From CAUPWF01 sp964369775 (lineage in GTDB: Bacteria; Bacillota; Clostridia; Lachnospirales; Lachnospiraceae), in contig CAYJHQ010000010.1 of assembly GCA_964369775.1 (NCBI GenBank), forward strand, positions 1 to 64,000: DNA of 64,000 nucleotides, written 5' to 3'. Shown piece by piece: positions 1-7,127 of this stretch (its first letter is position 1; each line of letters starts with the position of its first letter). The notes under the pieces are model-generated. The model had not been told where the DNA came from and made no database searches. It saw only the letters and a list, made by a program, of their open reading frames with translations. The translations under genes and the position numbers were made by a program.

Positions 1-360
1 AATAACAGTAAAGAAAAGTTTAAATAAAATAATTCGCATAATTGTCATCTACTCTCAAAATACTATGATGCAAAAAAGAGAGGTGTTCAATATGAGAAAG
101 AAAAAATACCATTTTCGCTCGATCAGGACAACCAGGGATATAACAAATAGATATCACATTCAGTCTACTAATTCAGGTAGGCTTTTTCCTTTTAAACATA
201 TGTACGCCCTCCTTTTCTTGCAGTATATAAAGGAGCGGTGATGGCGTCAAATGTGCAAATCCAAGAACAAAAAGAATGAGGGTAATAGACTTGTTTTATT
301 TGACATTACAACAACCTGATAATGGCACAATTATAAGCAGCTAATAGGGTTTGATACGAT
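1..360. other. Intergenic or decayed DNA, no recognised gene
   Basis: I recognise no homology here. The only candidate is a 49-codon plus-strand frame at 92-241 (begins MRKKKYHFRS). It has an AGAGAGG ribosome-binding-like stretch eight bases before its ATG, but it matches nothing I know and is very basic. The stretch runs into a decayed RhuM gene, so it is probably decayed as well. Confidence 0.4.
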
Positions 361-833
361 AAATATACGTTCCTCTACAGCTGAATATTTAACCTTTGTG
401 GCAGCCACAGGGAAAAACACGGAAAGTGTAGAAATGCGATATGAGGATGAAAATATATGATTAACACAGAAAATGATGTCAGAGCTTTATAATGTTGAAG
501 AAAACACTACAAATGGTTATTGCTGTTGGATTCAAAGTAAACAATGAGCGTGCCGTGCGATTTCGAAAGTGGGCAATTCATAAGCATACAGCAGCTGAAC
601 TTATTGTAGAGAGAGCTGATGCAGAAAAAGGAAATATGGGTCTTACTTCGCGAGAAAAAAACTAGATGGAAAAATTGAAATATACCTATGACAATGGAAG
701 ACTGGGCAATAAGACTTAATCACTTTTTAGAGTTTAATGAACATGAATATTGAACCATCATGGCAAGGTAACAGCGGAAATTGCGAAGAGTTTTGCTGAA
801 AGTGAATTTGAAAAGTACCGTATTAAACAAGGA
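361..833 (+). pseudogene. RhuM-family protein remnant (virulence RhuM / KilA-like)
   Basis: Conceptual translation in two or more frames gives consecutive pieces typical of RhuM-family proteins: RSSTAEYLTFVAATGKN, then MRYEDENI-stop-LTQKMMSELYNVE (a TGA where the family has Trp), then AVGFKVNNERAVRFRKWA, TAAELIVERADAEKGNMGLT, MTMEDWAIRLNHFLEFNEHE and KVTAEIAKSFAESEFEKY. The family is normally about 330 residues. Here large middle segments are missing and at least two stops and frameshifts interrupt it, so it cannot make a functional protein. RhuM genes are often carried on genomic or defence islands; this copy is a relic of such an island. The piece-by-piece order of family motifs makes the identification fairly secure. 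Confidence 0.8.
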
Positions 834-911
834 AATAATTCGAGCACAAAGCTAATATCAAAAATAGGTACCAGCTATCAGTATAAAAATTTTGAAAAGA
901 GGGGGTTAAAA

Positions 912-1364
912 GTGATTAGGTTCAAAAAAATAGATAAAGAAAATTATATGGAATGTATTATGCTGAAAGTAAACGAGCATCAACGAAATTTTGTGGCAGA
1001 TAATGCGCAATCATTACTAGATGCACATTATTTAGGCGGTTTAGAAACATTAGGAATTTATGATAATGAAACAATGATAGGTTTTATTCTATATGATTTT
1101 GATGAAGATTTAAAAGGTTGGTCAATTAGCAGATTTATGATAGATAAAGAATATCAAGGTAGAGGATTAGGGAAGGCTGCATTGAAGGCGTTTTTAGAAT
1201 ACTTTGATAGCAGTGTTGGAGAAAGTCCATTGTATGCTTGTGTAAACATAGAAAATAAAAATACGATGGAGTTATTTAAGAAGTACGAATTTAGTTTCGT
1301 GGAAGAAATAGAATATACCTTTCTAGAAAAAGTATTTAGAGAAGCTAAATTGAGAAGAGAATAA
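912..1364 (+). CDS. GNAT family N-acetyltransferase
   Basis: A 150-residue acetyltransferase of the GNAT fold, expected to move an acetyl group from acetyl-CoA to an amine. The acetyl-CoA pyrophosphate loop is clear: SRFMIDKEYQGRGLGKAALK, containing the Q/R-x-x-G-x-G/A signature, followed by the usual C-terminal ENKNTMELFKKYEF. A longer frame is open from 750, but its first part is the RhuM remnant. I chose GTG at 912 because AGAGGGGG lies just upstream and the domain starts there with MIRFKKIDKENY. The substrate cannot be told; spermidine/spermine-type acetyltransferases look similar. It stands alone between decayed genes. Confidence 0.78.
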   Translation: MIRFKKIDKENYMECIMLKVNEHQRNFVADNAQSLLDAHYLGGLETLGIYDNETMIGFILYDFDEDLKGWSISRFMIDKEYQGRGLGKAALKAFLEYFDSSVGESPLYACVNIENKNTMELFKKYEFSFVEEIEYTFLEKVFREAKLRRE

Positions 1365-1520
1365 ATCAAATAGGTGAAAGTAAAAGAAGATTTGCTTCTC
1401 ATTTTATACAGAATATACCACTGAATGTGGGACACGTTACATTGATGGATGAAATAAAACTTGAAAAGTTAAAACATCATAAATTTAATTCTTTTCGTGA
1501 ATGAGTATCCAAAAGTTTAT

Positions 1521-1853
1521 TTAATAAGTAGGGATATTTCCAATAATGTCTTGAATATTTTTTAGACCTTCTAAGGTTTTTCCATTAGCTTTCATTTCGC
1601 TAATTTGTGCCTTGGCCTCATCTGGACTTAAACCACTTGCATTTGTAAACTCATCTTTTACGTTTTTAAGTCCTTCCAATGTCTTTCTGCTTGCGTTGAA
1701 TTCTTCGAGGGTCATACCTGTTCCGGTGTTCATGATTTGAGCTGGCGTAGCATCAACCGAGCTATCTAGCTCTGCCGCAAATGCTGTGACGCCGGTGTTG
1801 CCGATGACTATAAGCGCTGTGAGTGCAAGTGTTGCGATTTTCTTTGTGAACAT
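1521..1853 (-). CDS. Small secreted protein with an internal repeat
   Basis: About 110 residues with a clear Sec signal peptide: MFTKKIA, a hydrophobic LALTALIVIGNTGVTA core and an AFAA cleavage site. The mature part has a repeated unit, KTLEGLKN(V/I), found near residues 57 and 93, separated by a predicted helical stretch (SPDEAKAQISEMKANG). A TTG four codons upstream could also start it, but ATG at 1853 gives a standard signal peptide and has a weak GGAAAC upstream. I do not recognise the family. Its promoter side lies on the opposite strand of a decayed two-component gene, suggesting it landed in an already broken locus. Function unknown; extracellular location is likely. Confidence 0.62.
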   Translation of the reverse strand: MFTKKIATLALTALIVIGNTGVTAFAAELDSSVDATPAQIMNTGTGMTLEEFNASRKTLEGLKNVKDEFTNASGLSPDEAKAQISEMKANGKTLEGLKNIQDIIGNIPTY

Positions 1854-1870
1854 ACTAGTTTCCAATCATT

Positions 1871-2080
1871 ATAGTATCTGCAAAAGATAGCGAACTTGAT
1901 AGGATTACCGGCATCACAATGGGTGCTGATGATTATTTAATAAAGCCTTTTGCACCTATGTAGAAAATATTAAGTCTCACGAACTTCGCACTCCACTTAT
2001 GAGCATACAAGGATATGCAGACGGTATCGAAATGGGTGTATTTTCTGATGCAAAAGGTACAGCAAATCTTATTTACATTT
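1871..2080 (+). pseudogene. Fused remnant of a response regulator and a histidine kinase
   Basis: Translation from 1871 gives VSAKDSELDRITGITMGADD then YLIKPF, the C-terminal half of an OmpR-type receiver domain including its conserved Lys. A TAG follows. In the next frame comes SHELRTPLMSIQGYADGIEM, the phospho-accepting H-box of a sensor kinase. Everything between (the effector domain, the sensor domain and the HAMP domain) is missing, so a large deletion joined the two genes. No start or ribosome binding site belongs to it. The remaining 1999-2187 frame is only the tail of the kinase piece. Confidence 0.8.
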
Positions 2081-2302
2081 ACGAAACCTCATACAATCTT
2101 CTAATATCCGTGCAAAAATTTGTTCAGATAAAAATAGCCATAATTGTTTTTAATTTAATTGGGCAGTATAATTTAGTTATCAGCTGAAAATACTATAAAC
2201 TATCGATTAGAGCAAGAACTGGTTATGGATATTTTATATATATTAGAAATTGATTTAATCGTAAACAATATGAAATTTATGATATAAAAAGGAGATTAAA
2301 TT

Positions 2303-2593
2303 ATGAAAGAACTGTCATTAGTAGCTATTGTAAAAGCAAAATCAGGACAAAAAGAATTTGTTAAAGAGGAAATTCTTAAATTAATTCCGATTACAAGAGA
2401 AGAAAAAGGTTGTAACCATTATAATCTTTTTGAAGATAATAAAGACAAATCTCGCTTTGTGCTAGAGGAAAAATGGACAAGCTATGAAGACTGGCAGGCA
2501 CATATGAATAATACTCACATGAAAAACTATTCAGAGGTTACAAAGGATGCAGTTGAAAGCTGGGAGTTAATAGAACTGACTCAAGTAGACTAA
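2303..2593 (+). CDS. ABM-domain monooxygenase-like protein (YgiN type)
   Basis: A 96-residue single-domain protein of the antibiotic biosynthesis monooxygenase (ABM) fold. It shows the usual LVAIVKAKSGQKEFVKEEIL start, the EEKGCNHYNLF turn, the FVLEEKWTSYEDWQAH strand-helix and a C-terminal His-rich HMNNTHMKNY. Members such as YgiN act on quinols or other aromatic substrates without a metal or flavin, usually as dimers; the substrate here is unknown. A good AAAGGAG ribosome binding site lies nine bases before the ATG. It appears to be a single-gene unit ending at the hairpin at 2671-2718. Confidence 0.82.
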   Translation: MKELSLVAIVKAKSGQKEFVKEEILKLIPITREEKGCNHYNLFEDNKDKSRFVLEEKWTSYEDWQAHMNNTHMKNYSEVTKDAVESWELIELTQVD

Positions 2594-2670
2594 TTTAGGA
2601 ATAAACAGTAGTAGAAAATAGATAACTCAAAATGTAGGGCGAGAATATATCGAATAGCTGAAAGTAAAAG

Positions 2671-2718
2671 AAGAGGAATCCTATCAATGTGTGAATGAGG
2701 ATAGTACCTCTCTTTTTT
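2671..2718 (+). terminator. Rho-independent terminator
   Basis: AGAGG and CTATC pair with GATAG and CCTCT around an AATGTGTGAATGAG loop, with a small internal bulge. The stem is followed by TCTTTTTT. It sits 80 bases after the ABM gene stop, in the right orientation. Confidence 0.7.
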
Positions 2719-2723
2719 GATGC

Positions 2724-3047
2724 TCATTTTATAGAGCTTAGGACCGAAGAGATGATTGCATAAGCTAGCACTCCAATGATTAGTAAAGCTTGTACCGTAA
2801 ATAACCACTTCCATTCGGTCAGGATAGCTAGGACCATAGCAAAGAATTTTAATGAAAGTAGTAGAAAGCATACTCCACTTTGGATATAATGTGGTTTCTT
2901 CTCTTCAGGGGTCATTTTTATTCGGTCTTCTTTACTAAGATAAATATAAGCATTGTTAAGCAAAAATCCTTGTTGTCTAAACTGAAAAACAGAAAGTAAT
3001 AAACAAATAAAAACCAAAGTAATACTAATAATCAATTCAATCAACAT
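2724..3047 (-). CDS. DUF3784-like small membrane protein
   Basis: A 107-residue integral membrane protein with three hydrophobic segments, near residues 3-20, 57-74 and 82-102. Between the first and second is QGFLLNNAYIYLSKEDRIKM then KKPHYIQSGVCFL, the pattern I associate with the DUF3784 family of Firmicutes. These proteins have no known function. AAGGGGGGCT precedes the ATG by a few bases, so the start is well supported. It lies downstream of tyrS on the same strand, 110 bases away, and converges with the ABM gene. Confidence 0.68.
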   Translation of the reverse strand: MLIELIISITLVFICLLLSVFQFRQQGFLLNNAYIYLSKEDRIKMTPEEKKPHYIQSGVCFLLLSLKFFAMVLAILTEWKWLFTVQALLIIGVLAYAIISSVLSSIK

Positions 3048-3157
3048 TATAGCCCCCCTTCTGAGAATACGGTAAGTTATCTACTTCATTATTATACCAC
3101 CATAGATATTGAAATAGTGAAAATTTTATCTTGAAAATCCAACATCACTAATTTACA

Positions 3158-4312
3158 TTATTTTAGTATTATTCTAACGAATTTGTTCTTTCCGCGACTT
3201 AATACAAAGGTAGCCTCTTCATAAAAAACAGTGGAGACATCATTGGTAAATTCACCATCAATTTTAATTCCATTTCCGTTGATAAGACGCCGTGCCTCAC
3301 TATTAGAACTAGCAAAACCTGCTTTACGAATAAGATTTAAGATGCTTATCGGAAGAGTGTGTAAGGTGATTTCATTCATTGTTTGGGGGATTTTCTTTTT
3401 TGCAATCTCCAGATATCTTTGTTCGGCAATCGTAGCTAGTTCTGTATTATGGTACATTTCTACTATTTTACGAGCATACATAAAGTGAGCTTCCCGTATA
3501 TCTTCTGGCATATCAGTGAAATCGGTTGTCAGTCTAAAGTAGTCGCCTAATAAATGGTCTGGAACTTTCATACATTTTTCAAACATGACTTCAGCAGGCT
3601 CATCAATACCGATATAATTATCTAAAGATTTGCTCATTTTCTCAATGCCATCAAGTCCAAGTAAAAGAGGAAAGGTAATTACTTCTTGTGGGAGTTGATC
3701 ATAATCTTTTTGTAATTCACGTCCTACTAGTAAATTAAAAGTTTGATCAGTACCACCGACCTCAATATCTGCACATAGAGCAACACTATCATATCCCTGC
3801 ATTAAGGGGTAAAAAAGTTCGTGAAGCCCTATGGGCTGTTCATCGTTGTATCTTTTTGAAAAATCGTCTCGTTCCATAATGCGTGCAAGTGTATACTTTC
3901 CAGCTAGAGATAAAATGTCAGCAAAATTCAGCTTAGAAAGCCATTCGGAGTTATAAGTAATGGTAGTTTTATTTTTATCTAAGATTTTTGTGACCTGTTC
4001 AAAGTAAGACTGACCATTCTTGCGGGTTTCTTCAAATGTAAGTGGTATTCTGGCTTTACTTTTGCCAGAGGGATCTCCGATCATGCCCGTAAAATCCCCA
4101 ATCACAAAGATGATTTCATGCCCTAAGTCTTGGAGCATTCTAAGCTTTCGTAATACTACAGAATGTCCTAGATGTAAATCTGGTCGACTAGGGTCTGCTC
4201 CTAGTTTAATTCGCAATTTTTCTTTGGTATTTAACTTATCCCTAAGAGAATCTATACTATAAATAGAAATAGCATCTCTCATCAAAATTTTCAATACTTC
4301 TTCTGTGTTCAT
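3158..4312 (-). CDS. tyrS: Tyrosyl-tRNA synthetase
   Basis: A class I aminoacyl-tRNA synthetase that charges tRNA-Tyr with tyrosine in the cytoplasm. The HIGH motif appears as HLGH (in GADPSRPDLHLGHS, residues about 38-51), and the second signature is KMSKS at about residue 230. A C-terminal S4 RNA-binding domain (ARRLINGNGIKIDGE) occupies roughly 325-384. KMSKS rather than KFGKS points to the TyrZ-like branch. The 384-residue length is slightly short for the family but complete. A GGAGG site precedes the ATG. It is transcribed from a consensus promoter at 4533-4562 through a 210-base structured leader with an intrinsic terminator directly before the gene, so premature termination is likely its main control. 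Confidence 0.97.
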   Translation of the reverse strand: MNTEEVLKILMRDAISIYSIDSLRDKLNTKEKLRIKLGADPSRPDLHLGHSVVLRKLRMLQDLGHEIIFVIGDFTGMIGDPSGKSKARIPLTFEETRKNGQSYFEQVTKILDKNKTTITYNSEWLSKLNFADILSLAGKYTLARIMERDDFSKRYNDEQPIGLHELFYPLMQGYDSVALCADIEVGGTDQTFNLLVGRELQKDYDQLPQEVITFPLLLGLDGIEKMSKSLDNYIGIDEPAEVMFEKCMKVPDHLLGDYFRLTTDFTDMPEDIREAHFMYARKIVEMYHNTELATIAEQRYLEIAKKKIPQTMNEITLHTLPISILNLIRKAGFASSNSEARRLINGNGIKIDGEFTNDVSTVFYEEATFVLSRGKNKFVRIILK

Positions 4313-4525
4313 ATTTTTTCCTCCAAAATAGATAATAAAAAAAGACCAAAGCTTTGCATTCTACCAAAGCCTTGGTCTTTTCGTTCCTAAACTTACGTTA
4401 TTTAGGGACACGCAACCAAAGCCTGCTTCTATAGTAATAAGAAACAGACGCATAGCAATATGAAGTTATTAAGTTAGATGATTTCATAGCGTTCATAGTT
4501 TTGCTACCTTTCGGCTCGTAATTTA
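4313..4525 (-). promoter_or_regulatory. tyrS attenuator leader
   Basis: Read on the minus strand, the leader holds three elements in order. First is a hairpin at 4530-4491 closed by GUUCAUA/UAUGAAC with an inner CC-GAAA-GG stem. Second is a CCUAAA/UUUAGG hairpin at about 4409-4383. Third is a strong terminator at 4380-4341 (AAAGACCAA/UUGGUCUUU plus GCUUUG/CAAAGC) followed by seven U. The segment GGCUUUGGU at 4423-4415 can pair with ACCAAGGCU in the left arm of the terminator, which would disrupt it. I do not find the conserved T-box core (GGUGG-N-ACC) that the ileS leader in this window has, so the sensor is unknown. Confidence 0.7.
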
Positions 4526-4532
4526 TGAACAG

Positions 4533-4562
4533 AGTATAACAGGGAGCTTCTACACTTGTCAA
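4533..4562 (-). promoter_or_regulatory. Promoter of tyrS
   Basis: On the minus strand TTGACA (4562-4557) and TATACT (4538-4533) are separated by 18 bases, close to the sigma-A consensus. Transcription should start near 4525, giving the attenuator leader. Confidence 0.75.
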
Positions 4563-4733
4563 GAAAGAAATTTTCTTACATCAAAAATTCATTAACTACT
4601 CACTAAGGCTTTAGTTTGTATGACAGATTATAATAATAGGCTGGAAGAATGTAGAGGGATCGCGGGACAGTGCAAGTAAGACGATGACTGTAATACTAAA
4701 AAAAGAGGAAAGGTGGAACTTGTAGGCAGTATA

Positions 4734-4763
4734 TTGCGGAAAGATGACTTTCTTTGCTATAAT
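4734..4763 (+). promoter_or_regulatory. Probable promoter of the DJ-1/membrane fusion gene
   Basis: TTGCGG (4734-4739) and TATAAT (4758-4763) with an 18-base spacer, 60 bases before the chosen ATG. The -10 is perfect; the -35 is imperfect. The 170 bases before it, back to 4563, contain nothing I recognise. Confidence 0.5.
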
Positions 4764-4824
4764 AAAACTACTGATAAGAAGAGTTGCGTTTAAGTGTGTA
4801 CAGAAAGGAAAGAGGGTAACGAGT

Positions 4825-5925
4825 ATGGGTAAAGAAATGCAAGATGTAAAAGTTGCTAGTGATATGCAACTGAATCGACCAAAAGATGTATTTTTATTGT
4901 ACGAGGGATGCTGCATGTACGAAATTGTTATTCTTAACTATTTTATGAAGTTTACAAATGCAGAAGTATTTTTAGTATCAAAGAATGGAGCGCCAGTAAA
5001 AACTATAGAAGGCTACCAAGTATCTGTAGATGGAGCCATAGATGATGTTGAAGAAAATAATATTAGAAGCTTTATTGTAACAGGTGGTGATATAAGTGAA
5101 GTACGTACAGATAAAGTGAAAAAGTTAATTGCAAGTATTTCTGATAAGAATGTTGTAATCGGTGCAATTTGTGCAGGTGTTGACTTATTAGATGAATCAG
5201 GAATATTAGACCGAGTGAAAAGTACGCATTCGCACGATGTAGATGTTGCAAATGATAAAAGAATTATAACAGCTAGAGCAAATGCATATGTTGATTTTGC
5301 AATAGAAGTTGGAAAAGAGCTGAAAATGTTCAAAGATGAGGAAGATTTACAAGAAACGATAGACTTCTGGAAACATCACCAACGAATGAAGGATAAAGAC
5401 TTAGAAAAAAACGATGCGGTTTCTTTGTATTCACATGTAAAAGAGTTGGGAGAAAGAAAATATGAAAGCGAATTGAGGCGAGAAGATTCGTTAATACTTC
5501 AATCTAGCCAGATGCAAACAGCATTTGCATTTATGACAGTGGCACTATTTATGCCACTTCCAATAATAATAGAATATCGAGGCGTTCTTTCATTAGGATT
5601 TATTGTAGGGGCCGTATCATCAATTGTGCTGGCGCTGTTATTAAGTTTAGTATTTGCCTCATTAGCACAAAGAAGAATAAAAAAGCATGAATTGGATGAT
5701 ATAGAAAATACAGAAAAAGCTGTATATGATAATTGGGAATTGTGTGTAGGAAAAGAGCAACAATTAAAACAGTGGGTAAGAGTAATGAAGAAAGTACAAG
5801 CAAGTCTAACAGAATCCAATGAGCGTAGAGTTACTTGGATACAATGGTCAATGCTTAGCTTTTGGTTGTCGATAGGACTAATTATATTTTGGTGTTTTGT
5901 GGGTACAATGATTTACATGTATTGA
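4825..5925 (+). CDS. DJ-1/PfpI domain fused to a C-terminal three-helix membrane module
   Basis: 366 residues. Residues 20-170 form a DJ-1/PfpI (class I amidotransferase-like) domain: VFLLYEGCCMYEIVIL carries Glu33 in the place of the DJ-1 active-site Glu, and VVIGAICAGVDLLDESGIL carries Cys116 on the nucleophile elbow. A charged linker with coiled-coil character (170-228) follows, then hydrophobic segments near 229-251 and 256-281, a second charged helical region (282-338), and a third hydrophobic segment near 343-364. The membrane module is unlike ordinary DJ-1 proteins and recalls small-molecule-sensing membrane effectors of conflict systems, but I cannot assign it. AAAGAGGG precedes ATG at 4825; the frame is open from 4744 but that part has no domain. 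The gene is followed 19 bases later by a small partner. Confidence 0.72.
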   Translation: MGKEMQDVKVASDMQLNRPKDVFLLYEGCCMYEIVILNYFMKFTNAEVFLVSKNGAPVKTIEGYQVSVDGAIDDVEENNIRSFIVTGGDISEVRTDKVKKLIASISDKNVVIGAICAGVDLLDESGILDRVKSTHSHDVDVANDKRIITARANAYVDFAIEVGKELKMFKDEEDLQETIDFWKHHQRMKDKDLEKNDAVSLYSHVKELGERKYESELRREDSLILQSSQMQTAFAFMTVALFMPLPIIIEYRGVLSLGFIVGAVSSIVLALLLSLVFASLAQRRIKKHELDDIENTEKAVYDNWELCVGKEQQLKQWVRVMKKVQASLTESNERRVTWIQWSMLSFWLSIGLIIFWCFVGTMIYMY

Positions 5926-5944
5926 GTAAATAAATGAACATAGA

Positions 5945-6214
5945 ATGGGACGTGATAAGATGTACAAAATGGGAGAAGTGGTAAAGAGACAGAGTGATAA
6001 AATAGATGTCATAATTATTAAAGCGATATGTAAAGATGAAAAAACATCGTATCGAGTAATAAATCCAGACACAGAAGAGATTTATACGCTAGAAGAAGAT
6101 GAAATAGAGGTAGGAAATAAAAAGCGAAATCCAATGGAATCCGTTGAAACAGTAGAGATACCTTTAATAAAAGTAGGTATGACAAATACAAAAATAGATA
6201 TAGATATAAATTAA
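5945..6214 (+). CDS. Small charged protein of unknown function, partner of the DJ-1 fusion
   Basis: 89 residues with no signal peptide or membrane segment, 19 bases after the DJ-1 fusion and clearly in the same unit. The middle looks like a small beta-rich module (VIIIKAICKDEKTSYRVINP, then EEIYTLEEDEIEV), followed by an acidic, probably flexible tail. ATG at 5945 has no good ribosome binding site; ATG at 5960 (MYKMGEV) is preceded by GGGACGTG and may be the true start. I do not recognise a family. The constant pairing to be tested is with the membrane fusion protein. Confidence 0.5.
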   Translation: MGRDKMYKMGEVVKRQSDKIDVIIIKAICKDEKTSYRVINPDTEEIYTLEEDEIEVGNKKRNPMESVETVEIPLIKVGMTNTKIDIDIN

Positions 6215-6256
6215 AAGAAATAAAAAAACAATTTATATGATAACAGGAGGATAGAA

Positions 6257-6724
6257 ATGGAATTTACTTATAAGAAAGCTGATATAACAGATATAGATTT
6301 TTTGACAGAAGTACGTGTGGAAGTCCTAAGAGCTGCTAATAGATTGGCTGATGATGTAGATATGAGTAATGTAAAAAATGAGACTCTCAAATATTATCAA
6401 GAGCACTTAGCGAAAGAAACCCATTGTGCATATCTTGTGTTTGATGAAAATGAATTTGTTGGAGCAGGTGCAATCAGTTTTTTTGAAGTAATGCCGACAT
6501 ATTGTAATCCAAGTGGGAAAAAAGCGTACATAATGAATATGTATACAAAACCGAATTACAGAAGAAATGGTATTGCTTATAAATTATTGGATATGCTAGT
6601 AAAAGAGTCAAAAAAGCGAGGGATAAGCTATATCACACTTGAAGCTACATTAATGGGAAGACCACTATATGAAAAATATGGTTTCATTAGTATGAAGGAT
6701 GAAATGGAGTTACCTATAAATTAG
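6257..6724 (+). CDS. GNAT family N-acetyltransferase
   Basis: 155 residues of the GNAT fold. The N-terminal part (YKKADITDIDFLTEVRVEVL) is the usual first strand and helix. MNMYTKPNYRRNGIAYKLLD is strand beta-4 with the R/Q-x-x-G-x-A acetyl-CoA loop, and GRPLYEKYGF is the conserved end motif. The acceptor is unknown. AACAGGAGG lies six bases before the ATG. It follows the DJ-1 unit by 42 bases and ends at the long hairpin at 6767-6807, so it may be co-transcribed, although such acetyltransferases are common as single genes. Confidence 0.82.
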   Translation: MEFTYKKADITDIDFLTEVRVEVLRAANRLADDVDMSNVKNETLKYYQEHLAKETHCAYLVFDENEFVGAGAISFFEVMPTYCNPSGKKAYIMNMYTKPNYRRNGIAYKLLDMLVKESKKRGISYITLEATLMGRPLYEKYGFISMKDEMELPIN

Positions 6725-6766
6725 AAAAGAAGCATAGTTGAAGGACATCTGTGCAAAATAGCAGGG

Positions 6767-6807
6767 ATAGTTATAAGGGCGCAAGTAATATGCGCCCTTA
6801 TAACTAT
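6767..6807 (+). terminator. Long perfect hairpin, probable terminator
   Basis: Seventeen base pairs without a mismatch (ATAGTTATAAGGGCGCA paired with its complement) around a 7-base loop, followed by ATTATGATTTCTTTTT. It lies 43 bases after the GNAT stop and probably ends the 4825-6724 unit. The T run is a few bases away from the stem. Confidence 0.65.
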
Positions 6808-6821
6808 ATTATGATTTCTTT

Positions 6822-6929
6822 TTACGCGATGCAGGCTAATAGTACTGCTTTGCCATTTACATAAACCATGTACTCATCAAACATTTTCTGAATCCAATTT
6901 AAATACTCATTTTTCTGGGAAAATCTATT
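6822..6929 (-). pseudogene. Possible C-terminal remnant of an unknown gene
   Basis: The minus strand reads 35 open codons, including NEYLNWIQKMFDEYMVYVNG then KAVLLACIA and a stop, with a TAA just upstream and no start or ribosome binding site. The amino-acid pattern looks protein-like, so this may be the tail of a lost gene. I recognise no family and it could be chance. Confidence 0.25.
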
Positions 6930-6975
6930 TTAAGTAAAAATTAACAGATAATTAAGAAGTGATTAGTTTATTTGA

Positions 6976-7003
6976 TTGACAATAAATAGTCATGCGATAT
7001 AAT
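6976..7003 (+). promoter_or_regulatory. Promoter of the large surface protein
   Basis: TTGACA (6976-6981) and TATAAT (6998-7003), both perfect consensus, with a 16-base spacer. It lies 124 bases before the ATG, so the transcript has a roughly 115-base leader in which I see no strong hairpin. The rest of 6808-7127 holds only the doubtful 6822-6929 remnant. Confidence 0.75.
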
Positions 7004-7127
7004 TAGATTAAACTTATATAAAATTACGTTTGAAGTTGTTTTGTGTTGAGATAGAGGAATTTTCTTGTATATGAAGAGGGTAGCAAATTGAAGAGTTAAT
7101 AGAAAATAACATTACGGAGGAGCGAAA

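Noticed and set aside
750..911. N-terminal extension of the first GNAT gene
   Set aside because: This part of the frame is the end of the RhuM relic; the GNAT gene has its own ribosome binding site and GTG start at 912.
1365..1520. Possible repeat shared with 2640-2720 (GAAAGTAAAAGAAG and CTCATTTTATA)
   Set aside because: Only two short pieces match and the spacing differs, so it may be chance in AT-rich DNA.
4563..4733. Small gene or mobile-element end before the DJ-1 fusion
   Set aside because: No frame with a start and ribosome binding site and no inverted repeats could be supported.
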